Both the position numbers and the translations under genes were made by a program. A DNA stretch of 11,047 nucleotides from Burkholderiaceae bacterium. Its GTDB lineage: Bacteria > Pseudomonadota > Gammaproteobacteria > Burkholderiales > Burkholderiaceae_C. The stretch's first letter is position 1. Each line of letters opens with the position of its first letter. The notes under the pieces are model-generated. The model saw nothing but the letters and a program-made list of their open reading frames with translations, did no database searches and was not told the origin of the DNA. Positions 1 through 6,870 of this stretch are shown here, in pieces. The stretch is taken from NCBI GenBank assembly GCA_023260315.1, contig JALQVQ010000272.1, positions 1 to 11,047 on the forward strand. Reading direction: 5' to 3'.

Positions 1-1
1 T

Positions 2-274
2 GCCGGTGCGCCGGTGTTGGTCGATGGTATTCGCACCCGCGTGGTAGGGCGCGTCAGCATGGATATGCTGACCGTCGATTTGCGCCCGGTGGTTGCCGTG
101 CGCGGCGCCCTACCTGCTATGGGTGCCGAGGTGGTACTGTGGGGGCGCAGCGCATCGGGTGCTGTGTTGCCGATTGATGAGGTGGCGTACGCCAGCGGCA
201 CGGTTGCTTACGAATTGATGTGTGCCATTGCGCCCCGCGTACCCGTGCAGGTTGCTGCTGCGGACCAATCCTGA
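2..274 (+). CDS. alr: Alanine racemase, C-terminal part (5' end outside window)
   Basis: PLP-dependent enzyme that interconverts L- and D-alanine in the cytoplasm and supplies D-alanine for peptidoglycan. Only the last 90 residues lie in the window; the reading frame is open from base 2 and ends at TGA 272-274, so the start and the PLP-lysine domain are upstream. The visible part matches the C-terminal beta domain: the GRVSMDM motif (codons around 47-67), whose Met-Asp pair lies at the substrate carboxylate site in the family, followed by a GxxVxLWG strand and the terminal region with a conserved Tyr-Glu (VAYELMC) and RVPV. The next gene starts 15 bases downstream on the same strand, so co-transcription is possible. 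A biosynthetic (alr) and a catabolic (dadX) copy cannot be told apart from this fragment. Confidence 0.92.
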   Translation, partial: AGAPVLVDGIRTRVVGRVSMDMLTVDLRPVVAVRGALPAMGAEVVLWGRSASGAVLPIDEVAYASGTVAYELMCAIAPRVPVQVAAADQS

Positions 275-289
275 CTCTGAAAGATTTGA

Positions 290-1306
290 ATGTCTGCACC
301 CCCGCTTAAATTTTTGTCGTTGGCTTGGTTCACACCGGTGATGGGGCTGGGCGGTTTGTCCTTGGCGTGGGGTCGTGCTGAACCGCTGATGGGCGTCCCT
401 GCTGCCGCATTGTCGCAAGCGCTGGCGGTGTTGGCATTGGTGGTTTTTGCCGTGTTGGCGGTGTTGTCGATTCGGCGCGCGGTGCAGTTCCCGCAAGCTC
501 TTGCAGAGGATTTGAATCATCCCGTTCGCCACGCTTTTCTGGCGACAGTTCCCGTGGGGTTGTTGCTGTTAATCGCTTGTGGTGCGCGGTGGTTCGGACC
601 ACAGCCGTGGTTGTCTGCGCTGTGGTTTGTGGTGGCCGCTGCGCAATTGTGGGTGACGTGGTGGGTGTTGTCCAAGTGGCTCAAGCCCGCTGTGACCGAT
701 GCCGCTGGCCACACGACCCCTATGTGGGCGGGGATCACCCCTGTTTTGTTTGTCCCGGTTGTGGGTAACGTGGTGGCGCCGCTGCCTGGCTTGGCGCTTG
801 GGCATGTCGACTGGTCGGTTATGCAGGCCAGTATTGGTTTGTTTTTTTGGCCGTTGGTTTTGTTATTGGTATTGGCGCGCCGCGCCGCGCACAGCGTGCT
901 GCCCGATCGTTTGTTACCCACATGGTTTATTTCGGTCGCGCCGCCATCGGTGCTGGGGGTTGTGGCGTTTCAATTTCAGTCGCCCACCTGGTTGATGCAA
1001 ATGGCCTGGGCGATGGCTGCTTTTTGTTTGTTGTGGGTTGCGCCTGTGATGGCGCGCGCCCGGCGTGCTGGTTTTCACATGGGGTTCTGGGCGTTATCGT
1101 TCCCGTTGGCGTCGCTGGCCAGCTTGACGCTGGTGTTAGGGGACGCCATGGCCGCATCTGGCGCCGCGAACGACGCTTGGATGCAACAACTCTCAGTGGT
1201 GGTTTTGGCACTGGTCAGCGTGGTGATTTTGGCGCTCAGCCTGTTGACGGTACGCGGTCTGCGCAACGGTACGCTGCTGGTGCCTGAGCCCGTTCCTGCA
1301 GGTTAG
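290..1306 (+). CDS. SLAC1/TehA-type anion channel or C4-dicarboxylate transporter (TDT family)
   Basis: Inner-membrane protein of 338 residues, almost wholly hydrophobic, with about ten predicted membrane segments as expected for the tellurite-resistance/dicarboxylate transporter (TDT) family that includes Haemophilus TehA and plant SLAC1. Family-like marks are the N-terminal WFTPVMGLGGLSLAW segment (about residues 13-27) and a central TPVLFVPVVGNVVAPLPG segment (about residues 149-166), with short charged loops between helices. The family carries small anions; the substrate here cannot be read from sequence, and tellurite resistance should not be assumed. The ATG at 290 is chosen because it opens the first helix directly and lies 15 bases after alr; the ribosome site is weak. 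The gene ends 3 bases from the stop of the convergent lysR gene, so no separate terminator fits between them. Confidence 0.8.
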   Translation: MSAPPLKFLSLAWFTPVMGLGGLSLAWGRAEPLMGVPAAALSQALAVLALVVFAVLAVLSIRRAVQFPQALAEDLNHPVRHAFLATVPVGLLLLIACGARWFGPQPWLSALWFVVAAAQLWVTWWVLSKWLKPAVTDAAGHTTPMWAGITPVLFVPVVGNVVAPLPGLALGHVDWSVMQASIGLFFWPLVLLLVLARRAAHSVLPDRLLPTWFISVAPPSVLGVVAFQFQSPTWLMQMAWAMAAFCLLWVAPVMARARRAGFHMGFWALSFPLASLASLTLVLGDAMAASGAANDAWMQQLSVVVLALVSVVILALSLLTVRGLRNGTLLVPEPVPAG

Positions 1307-1309
1307 GCT

Positions 1310-2209
1310 TCAAGGTTGCCAGACCTCGCGCAAGGCTGCTTGCGCAGCCTGAATAGCGGGCTCGTGGCTGCGTGCCGCGAGGTGGATGAAGCTCAGCTCA
1401 CAGGCCAGACTCACGGCATCGGCAATGACCAAGCCGCTGGCTTGGGCCTCGTGGATGGCGATGGATTCACGCGCCAAAGACAACCCCACACCGGACCGCA
1501 CCAAGTCCACCATTGAGGACTCTTGATCGACGAGCGCGGCCCGCTCTAGCGTCAGTCCGAGTGGTTGCGTGACGCTGTTGAGTAAGCGGTGGTGAGCCGA
1601 CTCGGGCGGGGTGATGATCCACGGCAGGCGGGCCAAACCTGCCCAGTCTTGACCATTGACTCGGGGACCCCAACCGGCGGGTGCCAGAACCCGGTAGCGA
1701 AAGTGGCTGAGCGTTTCGCAGTGCCAACGAGGTTCCCGCTGCGGCCCTTCGATGGCATTGGGGTTACCCAAAAAAAATGCCACATCCAACTCACCACTGG
1801 CCAAGAGGTTGCGTACCTGGCCGCTTATGCCATGGCGCATAACCGTTTGGACTTTTGGCGCTCGGCTAACCAGCGCCTTGAGGAAGGCGCCCAAGCGCGT
1901 GAATTCAGGATCTAGGATGGTGCCGATTGCCAGTTGCCCACGTAACTCCGTGTGCAGGCGTTGCGCCTGTTGTGTGAAGGCGGCCATGGCGCTCACGACG
2001 CGCTCGGCCCACGGTAACAGCGCTGCACCGTCTTCGCTGAGGCGCATGCCTTGCGCCTCACGCTGAAAGAGTGTCATTCCCAATTCGGTTTGGAGTTGTT
2101 TGATTTGCAGGCTCACGGCCGGTTGGCTGAGGTGGACCTTTTCGCCCGCCCGCGAGAGGCTGCCCGTTTGGGCCACGGCGATAAAAATGCGCAAACGTTG
2201 GATGTCCAT
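1310..2209 (-). CDS. LysR-family transcriptional regulator, divergent to mmsA
   Basis: A 299-residue cytoplasmic DNA-binding regulator of normal LysR length. The N-terminal winged helix-turn-helix covers about residues 1-60 (MDIQRLRIFIAVAQTGSLSRAG, then LSQPAVSLQIKQLQTELG and LFQR), followed by a linker helix and a two-lobed periplasmic-binding-like effector domain to the C terminus. The ATG at 2209 is preferred over an in-frame TTG at 2233, because LysR proteins normally begin a few residues before the LRIF segment and the extension (MYFLYHYL) would run into the probable operator. It is divergently transcribed from mmsA across 131 bases that contain a perfect LysR-type box, so it probably controls mmsA and itself. 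By analogy with 3-hydroxypropionate-responsive LysR proteins the effector may be 3-hydroxypropionate or a related 3-hydroxy acid; this is inference from context. Confidence 0.93.
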   Translation of the reverse strand: MDIQRLRIFIAVAQTGSLSRAGEKVHLSQPAVSLQIKQLQTELGMTLFQREAQGMRLSEDGAALLPWAERVVSAMAAFTQQAQRLHTELRGQLAIGTILDPEFTRLGAFLKALVSRAPKVQTVMRHGISGQVRNLLASGELDVAFFLGNPNAIEGPQREPRWHCETLSHFRYRVLAPAGWGPRVNGQDWAGLARLPWIITPPESAHHRLLNSVTQPLGLTLERAALVDQESSMVDLVRSGVGLSLARESIAIHEAQASGLVIADAVSLACELSFIHLAARSHEPAIQAAQAALREVWQP

Positions 2210-2216
2210 GAGGTAA

Positions 2217-2239
2217 TGATATAAGAAATACAAATATCA
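2217..2239. promoter_or_regulatory. Putative LysR-type operator (TGATAT-N11-ATATCA)
   Basis: A perfect 6-base inverted repeat, TGATAT (2217-2222) and ATATCA (2234-2239), separated by exactly 11 bases. This is the classical T-N11-A LysR box. Its centre (2228) lies about 65 bases before the predicted mmsA transcription start (~2293), the usual place of the recognition site of LysR activators, and it covers the predicted -10 region and start of lysR, as in autorepression. It begins 7 bases before the lysR ATG. Binding itself is inferred. Confidence 0.65.
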
Positions 2240-2256
2240 GACTTCAGCTATTTCAA
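2227..2256 (-). promoter_or_regulatory. Putative lysR promoter overlapping the operator
   Basis: Read on the minus strand, TTGAAA (2251-2256) and TGTATT (2227-2232) form a -35/-10 pair with an 18-base spacer. The start would fall near 2220, giving a leader of about ten bases before the lysR ATG. The -10 element lies inside the inverted repeat at 2217-2239, so the regulator bound there would block its own transcription. The -10 match is only 4/6. Confidence 0.35.
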
Positions 2257-2257
2257 G

Positions 2258-2286
2258 TGGTCAGCACCACGCCGCGCCCCTAAAAT
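2258..2286 (+). promoter_or_regulatory. Putative sigma-70 promoter of the mmsA operon
   Basis: TGGTCA (2258-2263, 4/6 match to the -35 consensus) and TAAAAT (2281-2286, 5/6 match to the -10 consensus) are separated by 17 bases. Transcription would begin near 2293, leaving a leader of about 48 bases before the mmsA ATG. The weak -35 fits a promoter that needs activation by the adjacent LysR protein. Confidence 0.5.
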
Positions 2287-2340
2287 CCAGACAGCAGCCC
2301 TAAAGCGGGGCCTTTTGTTTTTCAAAACCCTTCCAAAGTC

Positions 2341-3861
2341 ATGAGCAATTCAAATATCGCGACGATCGGCCACGTCATCAATGGCCAAGTGACCCCTGGC
2401 AGTTCCAACCGCCGCCAAGACGTGACCAACCCAGCGACAGGGGCGGTGACGGGTTCAGTTTGCTTAGCTAACAGTGCGGATGTGGATGCGGCCGTCGCAG
2501 CAGCCAAAGCCGCTTTCCCCGCATGGTCCAACACGCCGCCCTTGCGTCGCGCACGGGTGATGTTTAAATTTTTGGAGCTCTTGAATCAACGCCGCGATGA
2601 TTTGGCCCGCATCATCACTGCCGAGCACGGCAAGGTGTTCACCGATGCCCAGGGTGAGGTGACGCGCGGTATCGACATTGTTGAGTTCGCTTGTGGCATT
2701 CCCCAGTTGCTGAAAGGTGATTACACCGAGCAGGTCTCCACCGGTATCGACAACTGGACCATGCGCCAAAGTTTGGGCGTTGTGGCAGGCATTACGCCGT
2801 TTAACTTTCCCGTGATGGTGCCCATGTGGATGTACCCCGTGGCGATCGCTTGTGGCAACACCTTTGTGTTGAAGCCCAGCCCGCTCGATCCCGGCGCCAG
2901 CCTGTTGATGGCCGAGTTGTTACGCGAAGCCGGCTTGCCGGATGGCGTATTCAACGTGGTGCAAGGCGACAAAGAGTCGGTTGATGCCCTGATGGTGCAC
3001 CCTGACGTGCAAGCCCTGAGCTTCGTGGGCTCAACCCCGATTGCCAACATCATCTACGAAACTGGCGCGCATCACGGTAAGCGTGTGCAAGCGCTGGGTG
3101 GCGCAAAGAATCACATGGTGGTGATGCCAGATGCCGATATTGATCAAGTCGTTGATGCGCTCATGGGTGCGGCTTACGGTTCGGCAGGCGAGCGCTGCAT
3201 GGCGATTTCTGTGGCGGTGTTTGTTGGCGATGTGGCTGACCGCGTGTTGCCAAAGTTGGTCGAGCGTGCGCGTGAATTGAAAATCAAAAACGGTGTGGAG
3301 TTGGATGCCGAAATGGGTCCGATCGTGACCGAAGCGGCCAAACAGCGCATCACCAATTACATTGACATCGGTGTGGCCGAGGGTGCCAACCTGTTGGTGG
3401 ACGGCCGCGGCTTCAAAGGCGCGGATGCCGGTGCCGGTTGCGACAACGGTTTCTGGTTGGGTGCGACGCTGTTCGACAACGTGACAACCGACATGCGCAT
3501 CTACAAGGAAGAAATCTTCGGCCCTGTATTGGCCTGTGTTCGTGTGCCTGATTTCGCAGAGGCGGTGCAGATCATCAACGATCACGAGTTTGGCAACGGC
3601 GTGGCCTGTTTCACCAGCGACGGCAATGTGGCCCGAGAGTTTGCGCGCCAGATCCAGGTGGGTATGGTGGGCATTAACGTGCCGATCCCGGTTCCGATGG
3701 CGTGGCATGGTTTTGGTGGTTGGAAGCGCAGCTTGTTTGGCGACATGCACGCTTACGGCGAGGAGGGTGTGCGCTTCTACACCAAACAGAAATCCGTCAT
3801 GCAGCGTTGGCCAGCAAGCATCGGCAAGGGAGCCGAGTTTGTCATGCCGACCTCAAAATAA
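2341..3861 (+). CDS. mmsA: CoA-acylating methylmalonate-semialdehyde dehydrogenase
   Basis: An aldehyde dehydrogenase superfamily enzyme of 506 residues that oxidises methylmalonate semialdehyde or malonate semialdehyde with NAD+ and CoA, releasing CO2 and giving propionyl-CoA or acetyl-CoA. Seen in the sequence: the TPFNFP motif with oxyanion Asn155, the cofactor-binding Lys178 in LKPSP, the FVGSTPIA segment, and the active-site stretch GSAGERCMA with catalytic Cys286. The usual ALDH general-base glutamate motif (ELGGK) is replaced by LGGAKNH, a hallmark of the CoA-dependent MmsA branch. The C-terminal EEIFGPVL and the [15 protein letters not shown] segment also match this branch. It is the first gene of a probable three-gene operon and is divergent from lysR. 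The pathway could be valine, beta-alanine, propionate-related or 3-hydroxypropionate catabolism; the GMC partner favours the last. Confidence 0.96.
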   Translation: MSNSNIATIGHVINGQVTPGSSNRRQDVTNPATGAVTGSVCLANSADVDAAVAAAKAAFPAWSNTPPLRRARVMFKFLELLNQRRDDLARIITAEHGKVFTDAQGEVTRGIDIVEFACGIPQLLKGDYTEQVSTGIDNWTMRQSLGVVAGITPFNFPVMVPMWMYPVAIACGNTFVLKPSPLDPGASLLMAELLREAGLPDGVFNVVQGDKESVDALMVHPDVQALSFVGSTPIANIIYETGAHHGKRVQALGGAKNHMVVMPDADIDQVVDALMGAAYGSAGERCMAISVAVFVGDVADRVLPKLVERARELKIKNGVELDAEMGPIVTEAAKQRITNYIDIGVAEGANLLVDGRGFKGADAGAGCDNGFWLGATLFDNVTTDMRIYKEEIFGPVLACVRVPDFAEAVQIINDHEFGNGVACFTSDGNVAREFARQIQVGMVGINVPIPVPMAWHGFGGWKRSLFGDMHAYGEEGVRFYTKQKSVMQRWPASIGKGAEFVMPTSK

Positions 3862-3866
3862 GCCGC

Positions 3867-4193
3867 GTGAATCATCCCAACCCTGTCGCTGATGCAGACG
3901 ATTGGATAACCGTCGCGCGCTATGCCGACCCCACTCAGGCCATGGTGGTACAGGGTTGCTTACAAGCGGCGGGCGTGCCGGTGGCGGTAGCGGATGTGCA
4001 CACCTTGCAAATGCATGCGTTGCTAGCAGGCGCCATCCCTGCTCGCGTTCAAGTGCCCAGCCGTTGGGAGCCCCAGGCACTGGCGGTGCTGGCCGCGTTT
4101 GAGCGCGGTGATTTTGCGCTGTCAGACGCGGAGATTCTGCAGGCAACACAACCGAATGAACCCAAGGAATCAGGTGATGACAACACCGTTTGA
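3867..4193 (+). CDS. Small DUF2007-family protein
   Basis: A predicted soluble protein of 108 residues. After a short N-terminal tail it shows the DUF2007 pattern: WITVARYADPTQA (about residues 12-24), a helix ending in a GVPVAVAD strand, and a RVQVPSRWEPQALAVLAAFERGDF segment. This fold is often described as a putative signal-transducing or PII-like domain, but no defined function is known for it. GTG 3867 is chosen as start because it lies 5 bases after the mmsA stop and gives a normal family length; no good ribosome site is seen, so translational coupling to mmsA is likely. Its last 17 bases overlap the start of the GMC oxidoreductase gene. Its place between two enzymes of one pathway suggests it is simply co-expressed, or has an undescribed regulatory or partner role. 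Confidence 0.75.
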   Translation: MNHPNPVADADDWITVARYADPTQAMVVQGCLQAAGVPVAVADVHTLQMHALLAGAIPARVQVPSRWEPQALAVLAAFERGDFALSDAEILQATQPNEPKESGDDNTV

Positions 4194-5865
4194 TACAGCC
4201 GTAGAAGCGGCGGATGTTTTTGATTACGTCATCGTCGGGGCGGGTACGGCGGGTTGCCTCTTAGCCAATCGCCTGAGCGCAGACCCGAGCAAGCGCGTGT
4301 TGTTGATCGAGGCTGGCAAACCCGACAACTATCATTGGATTCACATCCCCGTCGGTTATCTGTATTGCATTGGGAACCCTCGGACGGATTGGTTGTATGA
4401 GACCGAGCCCACGCCTGGCCTGAATGGGCGTCGCTTGCGTTACCCCCGTGGCAAAACCTTGGGTGGTTGCTCAAGCATCAACGGCATGATTTACATGCGT
4501 GGGCAAGCCCGAGACTACGACCAATGGGCGACCCTAACGGGTGATGCTGATTGGGGCTGGTCAAATGCCTTGCCTGATTTTTTGGCGCACGAATCGCACC
4601 ACAGCCAAGACCACGCAGCTGGTGAAAAGAACCCGTGGCATCGCGGCGGGGGCGAGTGGCGCGTCGAGCGGCAGCGGTTGCGTTGGGATGTGCTGGATGC
4701 GTTCGCTCTCGCGGCGCAACAAAAAGGCATTCCAGCGACGCCCGATTTCAACCGCGGTGACAACGCCGGTGTCGCTTACTTTGAGGTCAACCAGCGTAAA
4801 GGCTGGCGGTGGAACGCATCAAAGGCATTTTTAAATCCCGTTAAGGGGCGGCCCAACTTGGTCATCCGTACAGAAACCCAAGTCGAAAAGCTGGCGCTAG
4901 AAAAAACGCCACAAGGGCTTTGGCGCTGTGCGGGCGCGTGGGTGGTTGATCAGCGCGCGGGTCGGCGCTATGCGGTGGCGGCGAAGTCATCTTTGATTCT
5001 GAGTGCCGGCAGCATTGGTTCCGTGCAGCTGCTGGAATGTTCGGGTATTGGTGACCCCGCGGTGCTCCACAAGGCCGGTGTGACGCCCGTTGTGAATCTC
5101 CCTGGGGTCGGCGCTAACTTGCAAGACCACTTGCAAATTAGAGCGGTGTTTTCGGTCAAGGGCGTCAAGACGCTCAACACCATGGCGAATAGTTTGTGGG
5201 GTAAGGCCATGATCGGCTTGGAGTATGCGTTGAAGCGCTCAGGCCCGATGAGCATGGCTCCCAGTCAATTGGGCGCGTTCGTTAAGTCTGACCCAAGCCA
5301 GCCGCATGCCAACCTCGAATATCACGTACAGCCGCTGAGCCTGGATGCGTTTGGCGAACCGTTGCATCGTTTCAACGCCTTCACCGCGAGTGTGTGTAAC
5401 CTCAATCCGACCAGTCGCGGGACCGTTCACATTAAGAGCCCCGATGCCACACAGGCGCCAGCGATTGCCCCTAACTATTTGAGCACCGAGACAGACCGGA
5501 AAATTGCGGCGGATTCATTGCGTTTAACCCGTGACATTGTTTCGCAAACTGCGTTGGAAAATTTTCAACCGACTGAGGTTAAGCCTGGCGTCCAGTATCA
5601 AACAGATGACGACTTGGCGAGACTTGCCGGCGATATTGCAACCACGATTTTTCATCCGGTTGGCACCACAAAGATGGGGCGCGATGACGACCCGCTGGCA
5701 GTGGTCGACCCGCACTTGCGGGTGCGCGATGGCGCTGGCGGCGTGGTGCTTGGGTTGCGCGTGGTGGATGCGGGGGTGATGCCAACAATCACGAGTGGAA
5801 ACACCAACAGTCCCACGCTCATGATTGCAGAGAAAGCAGCTCGCTGGATTTTAAGCAACACATAA
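4177..5865 (+). CDS. GMC-family FAD oxidoreductase, candidate 3-hydroxypropionate/alcohol dehydrogenase
   Basis: A 562-residue flavoprotein of the glucose-methanol-choline family, which oxidises alcohol groups to aldehydes. Seen: the FAD-binding G21-x-G23-x-x-G26 with acidic Glu45 ending the second strand; the first GMC signature around residues 91-110 (RGKTLGGCSSINGMIYMRG); the second (LSAGSIGSVQLLECSGIG); and the active-site pair His493 (FHPVGTTKMG) and Asn544 (SGNTNSPT). ATG 4177 is preferred because AAGGA lies 8 bases upstream and the fold begins soon after; the longer frame from 4099 lies inside the DUF2007 gene. No signal peptide is seen. Linkage to mmsA and a LysR gene recalls the 3-hydroxypropionate-inducible clusters of pseudomonads, where a GMC-type dehydrogenase (HpdH) makes malonate semialdehyde for MmsA. 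The exact substrate is inferred; choline- or long-chain-alcohol-type activity remains possible. Confidence 0.88.
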   Translation: MTTPFDTAVEAADVFDYVIVGAGTAGCLLANRLSADPSKRVLLIEAGKPDNYHWIHIPVGYLYCIGNPRTDWLYETEPTPGLNGRRLRYPRGKTLGGCSSINGMIYMRGQARDYDQWATLTGDADWGWSNALPDFLAHESHHSQDHAAGEKNPWHRGGGEWRVERQRLRWDVLDAFALAAQQKGIPATPDFNRGDNAGVAYFEVNQRKGWRWNASKAFLNPVKGRPNLVIRTETQVEKLALEKTPQGLWRCAGAWVVDQRAGRRYAVAAKSSLILSAGSIGSVQLLECSGIGDPAVLHKAGVTPVVNLPGVGANLQDHLQIRAVFSVKGVKTLNTMANSLWGKAMIGLEYALKRSGPMSMAPSQLGAFVKSDPSQPHANLEYHVQPLSLDAFGEPLHRFNAFTASVCNLNPTSRGTVHIKSPDATQAPAIAPNYLSTETDRKIAADSLRLTRDIVSQTALENFQPTEVKPGVQYQTDDDLARLAGDIATTIFHPVGTTKMGRDDDPLAVVDPHLRVRDGAGGVVLGLRVVDAGVMPTITSGNTNSPTLMIAEKAARWILSNT

Positions 5866-5887
5866 GTATTAAAATTCGGTGAATACC

Positions 5888-5906
5888 TCGGCCCTTTGGC
5901 CGATTT
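5888..5906 (+). terminator. Hairpin after the GMC gene, possible weak terminator
   Basis: TCGGCC (5888-5893), loop CTTT, GGCCGA (5898-5903), then TTT and a mixed tail. It lies 22 bases after the GMC stop codon, so it may end the mmsA operon. The uridine tail is short, so efficiency is doubtful. The left arm could instead pair with AGGGTCGAGG at 6002-6011; the two structures exclude each other. Confidence 0.4.
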
Positions 5907-6047
5907 ATGAGGGAAAGTCCCCATGCGCTGAAAGGTGATCCCTTGGTACATTGTTCCTACGCGTGAATCCACATGGTGATCTGTGTGTTTTTACTAGAGC
6001 GAGGGTCGAGGAGACAATTCGAACCATAAGTCCAAAGAGACAAAAAC

Positions 6048-6075
6048 GCACCGGCTTTTGCCGGTGCTTTTTTTT
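6048..6075 (+). terminator. Strong intrinsic terminator between the gap and the TauE/SafE start
   Basis: A perfect 8-base-pair GC-rich stem, GCACCGGC (6048-6055) and GCCGGTGC (6060-6067), with a TTTT loop and a run of eight T (6068-6075). An A-run at 6042-6046 on the left would also give a U tail in the other direction. It ends 22 bases before the permease ATG, so it separates that gene from upstream transcription or acts as a leader attenuator. Confidence 0.85.
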
Positions 6076-6097
6076 GCTTCTCCCCTTTTTAAAAAGC

Positions 6098-6859
6098 ATG
6101 GAACTCATCACCGTTACCGTCGCCTCGTTTCTTGCAGGCTTTGTTGACGCCATCGTTGGCGGCGGCGGCCTGATTTTGGTTCCAGCGATGTTTGCCGTGT
6201 TCCCCACGGCACACCCCGCGACCTTGTTCGGTGTCAATAAGAGCGCCTCCATGTGGGGGACCGCTGCGGCTGCCTGGCAGTATGCCCACCGCGTGAGGAT
6301 GCCGTGGCGAAGCCTCCTTCCTGCACTGTTATTGGCGGTGATGGGGTCGTTCTTGGGCGCGTGGGCGGTGACGCAAGTCTCACCTGATGGCTTTCGCAAG
6401 GCATTGCCCTTTGTGTTGCTCGCCGTCTTCGTTTACACCCTTGCAAAAAAGGACATGGGTCGTGACCATGCGCCCCGCTTATCCGCCCGGCAAGAGCGCG
6501 TGGTTATGGGGTTATTGGGCTTTGTGATCGGTGGCTATGATGGTTTTTTTGGCCCTGGCACAGGCAGCTTTTTTATCTTTGCGATGGTTCGCTTTTTGGG
6601 CTTTGATTTTTTGCACGCGAGTGCGAGCGCCAAACTCTTGAATCTCGCATCCAACATGGCTGCGCTGGTGCTGTTCATCGCCACCGGTCACATTTGGTGG
6701 CATTTGGTGGTCTTCATCGCGATCGCCAACGTTGCCGGTAGCCTGATCGGTACACGCTTGGCGTTACGGCACGGTTCAGGCTTTGTTCGCATCGCCTTCA
6801 TGCTGGTGGTGGCCGCCCTGATTGCGAAGACCGCCTGGGATGCCTATGTGAGCGGCTGA
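6098..6859 (+). CDS. TauE/SafE (TSUP) family membrane permease
   Basis: A 253-residue inner-membrane protein with about seven to eight hydrophobic segments. It shows the internal duplication of the TSUP family: an N-terminal half opening with FLAGFVDAIVGGGGLILVPA (about residues 8-27), and a second half with GFVIGGYDGFFGPGTGSFF (about residues 144-162), the usual glycine-rich transport motifs, followed by AKLLNLASNMAALV. Members export or import sulfite, sulfoacetate, taurine-derived anions or other organosulfur or carboxylate anions; the substrate is not readable here. ATG 6098 is chosen because it opens the first helix; a longer in-frame TTG start at 5951 would be translated through the terminator at 6048-6075 and gives a charged, non-family N terminus. 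The ribosome site is weak. The gene runs convergent with mrdA, with 11 bases between them. Confidence 0.9.
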   Translation: MELITVTVASFLAGFVDAIVGGGGLILVPAMFAVFPTAHPATLFGVNKSASMWGTAAAAWQYAHRVRMPWRSLLPALLLAVMGSFLGAWAVTQVSPDGFRKALPFVLLAVFVYTLAKKDMGRDHAPRLSARQERVVMGLLGFVIGGYDGFFGPGTGSFFIFAMVRFLGFDFLHASASAKLLNLASNMAALVLFIATGHIWWHLVVFIAIANVAGSLIGTRLALRHGSGFVRIAFMLVVAALIAKTAWDAYVSG

Positions 6860-6870
6860 GGACCGCCGAT

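Larger units (their letters stand above)
5882..6075 (+). ncRNA. Candidate structured leader or small RNA upstream of the TauE/SafE gene
   Basis: The non-coding gap 5866-6097 contains pairing that reads as one folded RNA. CCTCGGCCCTT (5886-5896) pairs with GAGGGTCGAGG (6001-6011) over 11 positions with two G-U pairs and closes a loop of about 100 bases. Inside, CATGCG (5922-5927) pairs with CGCGTG (5960-5965), with a smaller AAGG/CCTT hairpin within, and CACA (5970-5973) pairs with TGTG (5982-5985), giving a three-way-junction shape. A TAAAAT -10-like hexamer (5870-5875) would start transcription near 5882, and the strong terminator at 6048-6075 would end it, for ~194 bases. I do not recognise it as a known riboswitch, 6S RNA or other family. 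It could be an attenuator or riboswitch for the permease, a free small RNA, or chance pairing. Confidence 0.3.

Noticed and set aside
2210..2233. Longer LysR start at TTG 2233
   Set aside because: It adds eight aromatic/hydrophobic residues before the conserved N terminus and covers most of the operator.
3031..3750. A 239-codon open frame on the minus strand inside mmsA
   Set aside because: It is an antisense shadow of a well-matched dehydrogenase; the product is His/Thr/Arg-rich with no recognisable family.
4099..4176. Longer GMC start at 4099
   Set aside because: It lies within the DUF2007 gene, while ATG 4177 has AAGGA 8 bases upstream and gives the normal FAD-domain N terminus.
5907..5925. 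GAGGGAAAGTCC resembling the conserved GAGGAAAGTCC of RNase P RNA
   Set aside because: The gap is far too short for RNase P RNA and I see no matching downstream core elements.
5907..5966. A 19-codon frame (ATG 5907 to TGA 5964-5966) as a leader peptide
   Set aside because: No ribosome site precedes it, it is not rich in any one amino acid, and it overlaps the proposed RNA helices.
5882..6047. 6S RNA
   Set aside because: The overall length and end pairing are compatible, but I cannot find the family's conserved central-bubble sequence; it is kept only as an unclassified candidate.
5951..6097. N-terminal extension of the TauE/SafE protein from TTG 5951
   Set aside because: It would be translated through a perfect terminator hairpin and adds a charged stretch not seen in the family; ATG 6098 opens the first membrane helix.
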